This document shows, piece by piece, positions 15,956 to 26,544 of a DNA stretch of 64,000 nt (within the stretch, counting starts at the first letter, position 1; each line of letters opens with the position of its first letter). Made by a program: the position numbers and the translations under genes. Source of the DNA: Bifidobacterium vespertilionis (GTDB lineage: Bacteria; Actinomycetota; Actinomycetes; Actinomycetales; Bifidobacteriaceae); contig NZ_RZNZ01000015.1 of assembly GCF_008698145.1 (NCBI RefSeq), forward strand, positions 1 through 64,000, in the 5' to 3' direction. A model generated the notes under the pieces. It saw only the letters and a list, made by a program, of their open reading frames with translations. It had not been told where the DNA came from and searched no databases.

Positions 15956-16594
15956 CTACAGCACGGCCATGGCGAACTCGGCCAGCAGCTTGACGCCGTA
16001 TGCGATGATCACCACGCCGCACACCTTGTTGAGCACGTCCAGCACCTTCGGGCTGAAGCGGTCGCGGAAAGCGGAGATAATGAGCGTCAGGCCGATGAAC
16101 CAGCAGACGGACGCGGTCTCCACGCCCACGATGAACGGCGTGGACTGGGCGGCGGTGAGCGTGGCGCTGAACGCGCCGAGCATCAGCGTGCCGTCGATGA
16201 TCGCCTGCGGATTGCACCAGGTGACCACGCAGGCCGTCGAGATGGTCTTGCCCAGATCCTCCGCGTTGCCGCCCTGATCATGATTCGCACGCGCGACGCC
16301 GCTGCCGGCCGTCTCCGGCTTGGAGCGCAGCAGGCCGGCGCCGATGCGGATCACCACCAGACCGCCGAGCGCGAGCACGGCCAGCTGCAGCCACTCGTAG
16401 CGCTGCATGAGCGTTCCGATGCCGAAGAAGCAGGACAGCGACAGCGCCACATCGAAGACGATGACGCTGATCGCCGTGATCATCGCGCGGCGGCGCGTCT
16501 TGGTCATGGCCGAATTGATGACGAACAGATTCTGCATGCCGATCGGCGCGATGTACGCCAGACCGACCGTGAGTCCCTGCAGATAGAACCCCAT
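15956..16594 (-). CDS. LysE/ArgO family amino acid exporter
   Basis: Predicted 212 aa inner-membrane protein with about six hydrophobic segments. The start GLTVGLAYIAPIGMQNLFVI with its Pro-Ile-Gly-Met-Gln signature is diagnostic of LysE/ArgO exporters for basic amino acids, and VVTWCNPQAIIDGTLMLG is the matching second half-repeat motif. I chose ATG 16594; the frame open to 16666 has no site and would overlap the operator-like region. The gene is divergent from a MocR-type regulator at 16873, which suggests control by that protein. Substrate (Arg, Lys or another) is inferred only from family. Confidence 0.92.
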   Translation of the reverse strand: MGFYLQGLTVGLAYIAPIGMQNLFVINSAMTKTRRRAMITAISVIVFDVALSLSCFFGIGTLMQRYEWLQLAVLALGGLVVIRIGAGLLRSKPETAGSGVARANHDQGGNAEDLGKTISTACVVTWCNPQAIIDGTLMLGAFSATLTAAQSTPFIVGVETASVCWFIGLTLIISAFRDRFSPKVLDVLNKVCGVVIIAYGVKLLAEFAMAVL

Positions 16595-16634
16595 TTGTCT
16601 CACCCACACTTTCTTCCAGTCAGCCAAGATCACT

Positions 16635-16769
16635 TTGGCTGGTTCATCCAAACCAGCCAAAACCATCCAATCTAACAGCGACCTTTAGCTTGTTCCATTG
16701 CAAATACTGCAATCTTCCGTAACCAAATCAATAGTGTAGGAGTAGAATACCGATCAGCAACCAGCCAAA
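16635..16769. promoter_or_regulatory. Candidate operators of the MocR regulator (AACCAGCCAAA)
   Basis: TTTGGCTGGTT (16635-16645) and AACCAGCCAAA (16652-16662) form a perfect 11 bp inverted repeat with a 6 bp spacer. A third exact AACCAGCCAAA is at 16759-16769, and weaker versions (GTCAGCCAAGA, TCCAACCAAA) lie at about 16620 and 16784. All lie between the divergent exporter and MocR genes, the usual place for MocR sites, which often come as direct plus inverted copies. Confidence 0.6.
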
Positions 16770-16872
16770 CTGGTGCAGCATCGTCCAACCAAAGGCAGCC
16801 AAGGGAATCCGCGGCCACCGCAGGGGACGCCAAAGGAAGGCCGCCAGAAGGCCGCCGGAAAGGAAGACACGC

Positions 16873-18387
16873 ATGGCACGTCCAGCGCCGATCGCCATCG
16901 ATTGGAAACCGGACCGGGACTCCGCAACGCCCATCACCGAGCAGATCGTGCAGTACATGTGCCGCCAGGTCTCCAGCGGCGCCTGGCCCATCGGCGCACG
17001 GCTGCCGGCGCAGCGCGCGATGGCCGACGCGTTCGGCGTGAACCGCTCCACGATCATCGCCGCGGTCAACGAGCTGGCCGATTACGGCATCGTCGAGGGG
17101 CTGCACGGCGCCGGCACGCGCATCGTGAGCAACACATGGTCGCTGATGCTGCCCGGCTCCCCCGACTGGGCCGACTACGTATCCTCCGGGTTCTTCAAGG
17201 CGAACAACGACACGATTCAGGCCATCAACCGACTGGAGTTCGACCCGTCCATGGCGCGCCTGGGCACGGGCGAGCTCGACCCGAGGCTGTTCCCGCGCAG
17301 CATGTGGCGCACGGTGCTCACCCGGGCCGCGAACGAGATCACGTCGATGGGATACCCCGAACCGGAGGGCACGCCGGAGCTGCGCGAGGCGATCGCGGCG
17401 CATATGCGCAAACTGGGCGTCGAGACCGAGCCCGGGCAGATCCTGGTGACCTCGGGCGCGCTTCAGGCGCTGCAGATCATTTCGGTCAGCCTGCTGAGCG
17501 CCGGATCGACCGTGTTCTGCGAGGCGCCGAGCTACATCAAGTCGCTGCAGGTGTTCCAATCGGCCGGCATGCGGCTGGAGGGCGTGCGCATGGACGGGCA
17601 CGGGATCGACGTGGACGCGCTGAGAGACGCCATGCAGGGCATGATCGCCGGCGGCCTGCCCGCGCCGGGCGCGCAGAAGCCGTCGCACAAACGCGAGGGC
17701 GAATCCGTGCTGTACACGATCCCCACGAACCACAACCCCACCGGCATCATCATGGACGCGCAACGGCGCCGGGAGCTGATCGCATGCTGCGTGGAGCGGC
17801 GCCTGCCGATCATCGAGGACGGTGCATACCAGGATCTGGTCTTCGACGGTCCCTCCCCCGCGCCGCTCAAATCGTTGGACGAGACCGGCATGGTCATCTA
17901 TCTGGGCAGCGCGTCGAAGGCGCTGGCCCCGGGCCTGCGCATCGGGTGGATCGTGGCGCCCGAGCCGATCGTGCACCGGCTGGCCGACGTGAAGATGCAG
18001 ATGGACTACGGCGCGAGCAGGCTGTCGCAATGGGTGTTCGCGCGGTTTTTGGACACGGGTCTGTACGACCGGTTCCTGACCGATCTGCGCGGTGAGCTGC
18101 GCCGCCGACGGGATGCCGCGCTGGAAACGCTGGACCGGCTGTTCGGCGGCATTGCGCATTGGAACACGCCCGCGGGCGGCTTCTACATCTGGCTGACCTT
18201 CAACGGGCCAATGCCGATGGCCAGGCTGTTCGCCAAGGCCGTGGAGGCGGGCGTACTGCTCAACCCCGGCGACATCTACGACTTCGAGGGGGACAATTCC
18301 CTGCGTCTGAGCTACGCGTACACCACGCCCGATGAGTTCGCGGCCGCCGCCGAACGGCTGGCGGGCGTGGTGCGCACGCTGGGCTGA
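16873..18387 (+). CDS. MocR-type regulator (GntR helix-turn-helix plus aminotransferase domain)
   Basis: Predicted 504 aa. Residues ~20-85 are a GntR winged helix (ITEQIVQYMCRQVSSGAWPIGARLPAQRAMADAFGVNRSTIIAAVNEL region), followed by a class I aminotransferase-fold domain with TNHNPTG and the PLP lysine in SASKALAPGLRIGW. Such proteins sense PLP or an amino-PLP adduct and control vitamin B6 or amino acid genes. It faces a LysE-type exporter across a region with three matching operator-like motifs, so it likely controls export of an amino acid and perhaps itself. GGAAAGGA precedes the ATG. The neighbouring aldo/keto reductase is convergent. Confidence 0.93.
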   Translation: MARPAPIAIDWKPDRDSATPITEQIVQYMCRQVSSGAWPIGARLPAQRAMADAFGVNRSTIIAAVNELADYGIVEGLHGAGTRIVSNTWSLMLPGSPDWADYVSSGFFKANNDTIQAINRLEFDPSMARLGTGELDPRLFPRSMWRTVLTRAANEITSMGYPEPEGTPELREAIAAHMRKLGVETEPGQILVTSGALQALQIISVSLLSAGSTVFCEAPSYIKSLQVFQSAGMRLEGVRMDGHGIDVDALRDAMQGMIAGGLPAPGAQKPSHKREGESVLYTIPTNHNPTGIIMDAQRRRELIACCVERRLPIIEDGAYQDLVFDGPSPAPLKSLDETGMVIYLGSASKALAPGLRIGWIVAPEPIVHRLADVKMQMDYGASRLSQWVFARFLDTGLYDRFLTDLRGELRRRRDAALETLDRLFGGIAHWNTPAGGFYIWLTFNGPMPMARLFAKAVEAGVLLNPGDIYDFEGDNSLRLSYAYTTPDEFAAAAERLAGVVRTLG

Positions 18388-18395
18388 AAAACGGC

Positions 18396-19265
18396 TCAGG
18401 CGGACAGCTGCGCCAGCTCCTCGGCGGTGAGCTCCAGATCCCCGGCCTTGAAGGAGTCGAGGAACGTGGCGGGGCGATGGCATCCGGGGATCACGAACAT
18501 GTGGTCGCCCTGTGCGAGCTCCCAGGCCAGCGTGACCTGCTGGTAGCTCACGCCGCGCGCGGCCGCCACCTTGCGGAACGGATCAAACAGGTGATCGTCG
18601 TACGGGTGGCGGAAGCCGCCGAGCGGGCTCCAGCACACGAACGCGAGGCCAAGACGCGCGCAGTAGTCCAGCACGTCGCGCGTCTCGAGGTGGACCGGCG
18701 AGAACTGGTTCTGCACGGCGATCAGGCGATCGCCCAGAATGCCGCGGGCCACGTCGAGCTGCTCGATGGTCACGTTGGAGACGCCGGCGTAGCGGGCCAC
18801 GCCCTGGTCCAGCAGCTCCCGGACCGCCTCGATGGACTCGTTGTAGGGCACCTCCGGATCATGGCGGTGCATGTAGAGCAGGTCGATGGCGTCCACGCCG
18901 AGCGCCTGCACCGACTGCTTGCCGTAGGCGATGAGGTGCTCGGGCTTGCCGTCGCGCGGCCAGATGGGCTTGCCCGACTCGTCGAAGTCGCGGCGCAGGC
19001 CGATCTTGGTGGCCACGAGCACATCCTCGCGCGGGCCATGCCAGGTCTGAAGCGCCTCGCGGGTGAGCTTCTCGCCGGTCTGCTCCTCCTCGCCGGGCGC
19101 ATAGTATGCCCATGCGGTGTCGATCATGCGGCATCCGGCGTCAAGTCCGGCGTGAATGGTCTCAAGGGCCAGCTCGTGGCTCGGGTATCCTTCGATGGTC
19201 AGCCCCATCTCACCCAGCCCCACGGCGGTGGTCGAGAACGGTCCGATGTTGCGGTTGAGGGTCAT
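18396..19265 (-). CDS. Aldo/keto reductase
   Basis: Predicted 289 aa TIM-barrel NADPH-dependent reductase. Signatures include GLGEMGLTIEGY, DTAWAYY with the catalytic Asp and Tyr, ATKIGL with the Lys, LLYMHRHDPEVP with the His, and the cofactor-binding SNVT and PGCHRPATFLD. AAGGAG lies 8 nt before ATG 19265. It converges on the MocR gene with an 8 bp gap and stands divergent from nrdH. Substrate unknown; the family reduces aldehydes and ketones in the cytosol. Confidence 0.92.
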   Translation of the reverse strand: MTLNRNIGPFSTTAVGLGEMGLTIEGYPSHELALETIHAGLDAGCRMIDTAWAYYAPGEEEQTGEKLTREALQTWHGPREDVLVATKIGLRRDFDESGKPIWPRDGKPEHLIAYGKQSVQALGVDAIDLLYMHRHDPEVPYNESIEAVRELLDQGVARYAGVSNVTIEQLDVARGILGDRLIAVQNQFSPVHLETRDVLDYCARLGLAFVCWSPLGGFRHPYDDHLFDPFRKVAAARGVSYQQVTLAWELAQGDHMFVIPGCHRPATFLDSFKAGDLELTAEELAQLSA

Positions 19266-19404
19266 GCGGGTCTCCTTCACATTGATATGTGGCACCCATT
19301 GTCCCGCGGGAGCCCGACGCGCCGACCGGCCGGGGACGGCCGAATGTGACGAGCGCCACATTTGGGGCCCAGCCGGGGGCTGCGAACCGCATGATCGCAA
19401 GGAA

Positions 19405-19452
19405 TCACTATATCTAGTGCCATCCGAGGTGCCGCGACACGACAGTTAGTGT
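19405..19452. promoter_or_regulatory. Paired NrdR boxes upstream of nrdHIEF
   Basis: TCACTATATCTAGTGC (19405-19420) and ACACGACAGTTAGTGT (19437-19452) both fit the 16 bp palindromic NrdR box (ACACWATATATWGTGT-like). Their centres are 32 bp apart, three helical turns, the standard arrangement for cooperative NrdR binding. They lie immediately upstream of the -35 box. NrdR, encoded elsewhere, represses ribonucleotide reductase genes when ATP/dATP signals are bound. Confidence 0.85.
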
Positions 19453-19454
19453 TC

Positions 19455-19482
19455 TTGACGCCAAACCACATGCGTGTAATCT
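19455..19482 (+). promoter_or_regulatory. Promoter of the nrdHIEF operon
   Basis: TTGACG (19455-19460), a 16 bp spacer and TAATCT (19477-19482). The second NrdR box ends 2 bp before the -35 hexamer, fitting repression by blocking RNA polymerase. Confidence 0.75.
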
Positions 19483-19527
19483 AGTCGCAGACTTCAGTCC
19501 GGTCGATCAGCGTAAGGGAGAGGAAAC

Positions 19528-19806
19528 ATGACCATCACCGTGTTCACCAAGCAGCATTGCCCGCAGTGCGACGCCACCAAGCGCCAGCTCAACAAGCTCG
19601 GCCTCGCCTATGAGACCGTGGATCTCGAATCCAATCCGGAGACCCTCGCGCAGCTTCAGGCCGCCGGCTTCCGCCAGGCGCCCGTGGTGATCACGCCCGA
19701 CGCCTCCTGGACCGGATACCGCCCCGATCTGCTGCGCGCGCTGGCCAAGCAGGCCCAGTCCGCCCAGGCCCCCGTTCAGGCCCGGACCGCCACGGTTTCC
19801 GCGTGA
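19528..19806 (+). CDS. nrdH: Glutaredoxin-like NrdH redoxin
   Basis: Predicted 92 aa thioredoxin-fold protein. The active site is Cys-Pro-Gln-Cys ([12 protein letters not shown]) near residues 11-14, and the C-terminal WTGYRPDLL matches NrdH proteins. It is reduced by thioredoxin reductase and passes electrons to NrdE. AGGGAGAGGAAAC precedes the ATG. The last residues overlap the start of nrdI by 4 nt (GTGA), implying coupled translation. First gene of the NrdR-controlled operon. Confidence 0.97.
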   Translation: MTITVFTKQHCPQCDATKRQLNKLGLAYETVDLESNPETLAQLQAAGFRQAPVVITPDASWTGYRPDLLRALAKQAQSAQAPVQARTATVSA

Positions 19807-20279
19807 GCGAAGCGATCGAAACGCAGGCGCGGCGCGAACCCCTGGGCACGCTGGTCTACTTCTCCTCCGTTTCGGAGAACACCGCGCGATTCGTGGCCAG
19901 CTGCCATCTGGAGGACGAGGGCATCGACGTGCGCCGCATCCCGCTGCGCCCCTCCGACCCGCCGCTTCAGGTCCGCAGCCCGTTCATTCTCATGGTGCCC
20001 ACCTACGGCGGCGGCGTGGTCAAAAAGGCCGTGCCCATCCAGGTCAAGAAATTCCTCAACGATCCGGACAACCGGGCGTGGATCCGCGGGGTGATCGCCT
20101 CCGGCAACGCCAACTTCGGCGAAGCGTTCGGCGCGGCCGGGGACATCATCGCCGCCAAGTGCCACGTGCCCTACCTCTACCGGTTCGAGCTCATGGGCAC
20201 GCCCGAGGACACACGCAAGGTGCGCGAGGGCGTCGTCCGATTCTTCCGCGAGCGCGCGGGGACGACCGCATCCGCGTGA
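19803..20279 (+). CDS. nrdI: NrdI flavodoxin-like ribonucleotide reductase maintenance protein
   Basis: Predicted 158 aa flavodoxin-like protein that supplies oxidant for assembling the dimanganese-tyrosyl cofactor of NrdF. Visible features are the FMN phosphate-binding [14 protein letters not shown], the VPTYGGG loop and [15 protein letters not shown]. The start is GTG 19803, overlapping the nrdH stop codon. It is followed by a 78 bp gap and nrdE. Confidence 0.97.
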   Translation: MSEAIETQARREPLGTLVYFSSVSENTARFVASCHLEDEGIDVRRIPLRPSDPPLQVRSPFILMVPTYGGGVVKKAVPIQVKKFLNDPDNRAWIRGVIASGNANFGEAFGAAGDIIAAKCHVPYLYRFELMGTPEDTRKVREGVVRFFRERAGTTASA

Positions 20280-20357
20280 GCCCGGCGACCCTGTGCGGGC
20301 CACGCGCAGTCACGCGATCATGAAACCAACACAACAGACGCAATCAGAAGGACCATC

Positions 20358-23719
<3,362 letters not shown>

Positions 23720-23769
23720 CGAGCCCGGCTCCTGGGCGAACCGATCCCGTCATCCTCAGCGCCTTCTCC

Positions 23770-23947
23770 GTCATCCTGAGCGCCTTCATCCTGAGCGCCA
23801 GCGAAGGATCCTTGGCCATTGCGCACCAAAGTCATAATGCAGGAAGTTAAGGATCCTTCGACTCCGCTACGCTGCGCTCAGGATGACGCGGTTGCTGCCT
23901 TGTCATCCTGAGCGGAGCGCGAAGCGCGGAGTCGAAGGATCCTTAAC
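23770..23947. repeat. Family A repeats: one full palindrome plus one solo unit
   Basis: A full bipartite copy runs 23770-23887 with the loop GGCCATTGCGCACCAAAGTC (continuing ATAATGC) and right arm AAGGATCCTTCGACTCCGC..GCTCAGGATGAC. A solo unit GTCATCCTGAGCGGAGCG..GTCGAAGGATCCTTAAC follows at 23902-23947. A nearly identical pair lies on the other side of the secreted-protein gene. The gap 23720-23965 holds nothing else. Confidence 0.88.
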
Positions 23948-23965
23948 TATCCCCGTAGGGCAGGC

Positions 23966-25567
23966 TCACTTCGCCTGGGAGTACACGCTGAACCCGGACT
24001 CCTCGACCGTCCAGCCCAGGCCGGCCAGCCTGTCCGACTCCGCCTTGTCCGTGGTGAACAGGTGCTCGCCGTTCCACCGGTTGTACAGGCGGTACACCTT
24101 CGCGTCGCCGTCCGCCGGCGCCCACCAGGTCGTCGGCTCCAGGGTCCAGCCGATCTTCACCAGGTTATCCTTCTCGGCCGCGTCCACGGTGAAGTGGTGC
24201 GAGCCGTCCCACCGGTTGTACAGGCGGTACACCGGCTTGGCGCCGTCCGCCGCGCTGCCGGCGGCATGGAACTTGACGTCCTCGCCCTTCCAGCCGGCCG
24301 CGACCAGCTTGTCGTACTCCGCCTTGCTGGTGGTGAACAAATGCGTCGTGCCGCTGGTCATGTACGGGTTGAACAGACGATACACCGCCACGCGCTTGGC
24401 TTCCGGCGTGGGCTTGTTGTCCTCGCCCTTGGCGACTGTCACCGGGGTCCAGCCCTGCAGCTTGCCGGTCTCGTCGGTCAGGGCGATCTTGTGATCGCCG
24501 GCCGCGACGGTCTCGGGGATGAGAGTGTCCACGTAGTACTGCCTGGCCGGATCGGTGGCTTTGTCGTCCTTCTGGACCTCGAGGAACGGGCTGCCGTCCG
24601 GGCCGGTCAGCTTCGTGGGCGTGGAGTAGATGTAGCCGTACCAGACGCACGGATTCTCATTGCCCGCGTCGAGCTGCGCCTTGCAGATCTGGGACAGGTT
24701 CTTGAGGTAGAGGCGGTATGTGGAGCCCGGCTTGGCGTCGCCGTCCTGCGCGGTGACGTCGTTCTTGGCGGAGCCCGTCACGTTGTCCTCGCCGGGAGCC
24801 GCGGGCTCGGCGGTCGTGGTGAAGTCGGGCACGCTGACGGCATAGGCTCCCGTACCCCCGAAATCCATATCATCATTGCTGGTTCGGCCGTCCGTGTACT
24901 CCACATTGATGCCGACGGAGAACTGGTGGATATCCGGGTTCACCGTCTGTCCGGCCTTGTCCTCATTGCTGTACGCCCAGTTCAACAACGTCTGCCATTC
25001 GTCGTAGTGCCTTTCGGTGTCGACATTGCGGTTGCCATAGAAGTGATTCGGCTCAAGTCCGAATATGGTCATGTTGAACGTGCCGCTGGTGGGGCGCGTA
25101 TCGGTGTTCCAGGCATTCAGTATGAAGCGGTACCATTCATGCCCGGTGTAGTCCAGGGTAATGCCGTCGTTGTACTTGTCAGTGTAGGTGTGCTCGCCGA
25201 ACATAAGTTCATAATCATCTGGCGTGACATCGGGATCCAGGATACCTGTGCACTCCGTCGACCACGGAAAGCCTGCGGAGCCCTGCATGAGTGTTGCGTT
25301 ATTGGGATTGTTGAGTTTGACGGCGGAGACTTCATACATGTACGCGATCGGGCAGATCGACTTGATCTGGTCCTTGTACGCGGGATCGACCGTGTAGTCG
25401 ATCTTCAGCCCAACCGAGTGTGAGCCGATGTCTTCGGTCTTCACCGACGTGATTTTCACCGCGGAGTAAAGACCCGCGTCGTCGGCGTTGGCCGTCGCGA
25501 CGCCTCCCGAAACCGCCATGCCGATCGCCGCGGCCAGCGCGACGAGGGCCTTTCCGATGTGCTTCAT
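23966..25567 (-). CDS. Secreted protein with three C-terminal DUF5648-type repeats
   Basis: Predicted 533 aa. A Sec signal peptide ends near ATANA/DDAG (residue ~29). The middle part (residues ~30-360) has no family I recognise; it contains Thr/Asp/Tyr-rich, probably beta-rich sequence. The last ~150 residues hold three repeats, each starting VYRL[FY]N and containing H.FT...AE.D.L...GW, the DUF5648 pattern seen in many bifidobacterial cell-surface and peptidoglycan-associated proteins. No LPXTG anchor or membrane tail is present, so it is probably released or wall-bound through the repeats. AAGGGAG precedes ATG 25567. The 24840-25440 stretch is more AT-rich than its surroundings, and repeats flank both sides, suggesting acquisition. 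Confidence 0.88.
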   Translation of the reverse strand: MKHIGKALVALAAAIGMAVSGGVATANADDAGLYSAVKITSVKTEDIGSHSVGLKIDYTVDPAYKDQIKSICPIAYMYEVSAVKLNNPNNATLMQGSAGFPWSTECTGILDPDVTPDDYELMFGEHTYTDKYNDGITLDYTGHEWYRFILNAWNTDTRPTSGTFNMTIFGLEPNHFYGNRNVDTERHYDEWQTLLNWAYSNEDKAGQTVNPDIHQFSVGINVEYTDGRTSNDDMDFGGTGAYAVSVPDFTTTAEPAAPGEDNVTGSAKNDVTAQDGDAKPGSTYRLYLKNLSQICKAQLDAGNENPCVWYGYIYSTPTKLTGPDGSPFLEVQKDDKATDPARQYYVDTLIPETVAAGDHKIALTDETGKLQGWTPVTVAKGEDNKPTPEAKRVAVYRLFNPYMTSGTTHLFTTSKAEYDKLVAAGWKGEDVKFHAAGSAADGAKPVYRLYNRWDGSHHFTVDAAEKDNLVKIGWTLEPTTWWAPADGDAKVYRLYNRWNGEHLFTTDKAESDRLAGLGWTVEESGFSVYSQAK

Positions 25568-25686
25568 TGCGGAACTCCCTTCAGTCCCCTCTCGAGCAGC
25601 CCCTGTGGCGGGGCGTCTCACTATGCGCACGATTTGTGCCCACAGTGAAAACGCTATCCCCCCCCCCGCGACGTTTTCACGTCTGG

Positions 25687-25960
25687 TTAAGGATCCTTCG
25701 ACTCCGCCCTACGGGCTCCGCTCAGGATGACGGAGAGGGGACCCTGTGTGCGCTCAGGATGACGAAGGTTGCTGCTTTGTCATCCTGAGCGAAGCGAAGG
25801 ATCCTTGGCCATTGCGCACCAAAGTCATAATGCGGGAAGTTAAGGATCCTTCGACTCGCTGCGTTCGCTCAGGATGACGTGGGGAACTTGCTCACTCAGG
25901 ATGACGTGGGGAACTTGCTCACTCAGGATGACGAAAGGGACCCCGCGCTGCATTCAGGAT
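25687..25960. repeat. Family A repeats: solo unit, full palindrome, tandem fragments
   Basis: A solo unit is at 25687-25731, a full copy at 25779-25878 with the loop GGCCATTGCGCACCAAAGTC (continuing ATAATGC), and then a 28 bp tandem duplication (CTCAGGATGACGTGGGGAAC...) at about 25870-25930. The last fragment, TCAGGATGA at 25954-25962, overlaps the end of the next gene. Together with 23770-23947 it brackets the secreted-protein gene. A poly-C tract of 8-9 is at 25660. Confidence 0.88.
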
Positions 25961-26223
25961 GAAGGAAGGACGCTTCGGGATGCGCGCGACTTCAGTTTGC
26001 GGGCGCGACGATACACCCAATAGGTCACAGCGAAGTAGACCAGATAGATCACGAACAGCGCGCTGACGATCGACCGCAGCGCGGCGAAGCGCAGCAGGAA
26101 GACGCCCAGCGTGATCATGAGCACACCCCAGACGGCGGCGATGATGAGCAGCCGGTTGCTCAGGCGGGTCCAGCGCTCGGCCCGATCGCGCGGATCGGCC
26201 GGTCCGTCATTCTCCCCAGTCAT
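25954..26223 (-). CDS. Small membrane protein with two transmembrane helices
   Basis: Predicted 89 aa, family not recognised. A charged N-terminus (~20 residues, DPRDRAERW) is followed by two hydrophobic helices (LLIIAAVWGVLMITLGVFLL and IVSALFVIYLVYFAVTYWVY) and an Arg/Lys-rich cytosolic tail. GGGAGGA lies 3 nt before ATG 26223. The final codons and stop (..CCTTCATCCTGA) come from a family A repeat, so the C-terminus is repeat-derived. It stands downstream of pnp but is separated by several hairpins. Confidence 0.75.
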   Translation of the reverse strand: MTGENDGPADPRDRAERWTRLSNRLLIIAAVWGVLMITLGVFLLRFAALRSIVSALFVIYLVYFAVTYWVYRRARKLKSRASRSVLPSS

Positions 26224-26308
26224 TGTTCCTCCCCTCGCCGGTCGGTCCGGACAGACGATCGTCCGGGGCCAGTGGCCCAGTCGATGTCACAGTCTGACAT
26301 TATGCATA

Positions 26309-26363
26309 AGCCCTTCAACCCACCAGAGCCAGCATAGCGCAGGCGATGGTGGGTTGAAGGGCT
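26309..26363 (-). terminator. 17-bp stem hairpin downstream of pnp
   Basis: AGCCCTTCAACCCACCA (26309-26325) and TGGTGGGTTGAAGGGCT (26347-26363) are a perfect 17 bp inverted repeat with a 21 nt loop. On the minus strand it is followed by TATGCATAATG rather than a T-run. It may end the rpsO-pnp transcript or act with the hairpins at 26382-26405 and 26447-26544. Confidence 0.65.
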
Positions 26364-26381
26364 GAGCCGTTAAGCATGCGC

Positions 26382-26405
26382 GTGCGCCTCCAGTGCGAGG
26401 CGCAC
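26382..26405. repeat. 9-bp stem hairpin downstream of pnp
   Basis: GTGCGCCTC (26382-26390) and GAGGCGCAC (26397-26405) pair perfectly across a 6 nt loop. It is the second of four consecutive hairpins after pnp. Confidence 0.6.
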
Positions 26406-26427
26406 GGCTACTGGGCGTTCACTGGAC

Positions 26428-26544
26428 GCTCAGTCCTCGAATGCTGAGCCGTCAAGCGGGAAGCCCAGTGGGCTTCCCGTAGGCGAAGCGAGCGGCCGCC
26501 AAGGCCGCGAGGGATCCGTTTGAGGCTCAGTCCTCAAACGGATC
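26428..26544. repeat. Family C element between two copies of the pnp 3' end
   Basis: The core (26447-26512) contains GAGCCGTCAAGCGG, a hairpin GGGAAGCCC..GGGCTTCCC and a GCGGCCGCC..GGCCGC hairpin. On the pnp side GATCCGTTTGAGG (26513-26525) pairs with CCTCAAACGGATC (26532-26544), and the stop codon lies in the loop. On the far side GCTCAGTCCTCGAA (26428-26441) is a near-copy of GCTCAGTCCTCAAA (26525-26538), the pnp end. Thus the gene end is present once inverted and once directly repeated around the core. Confidence 0.82.
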
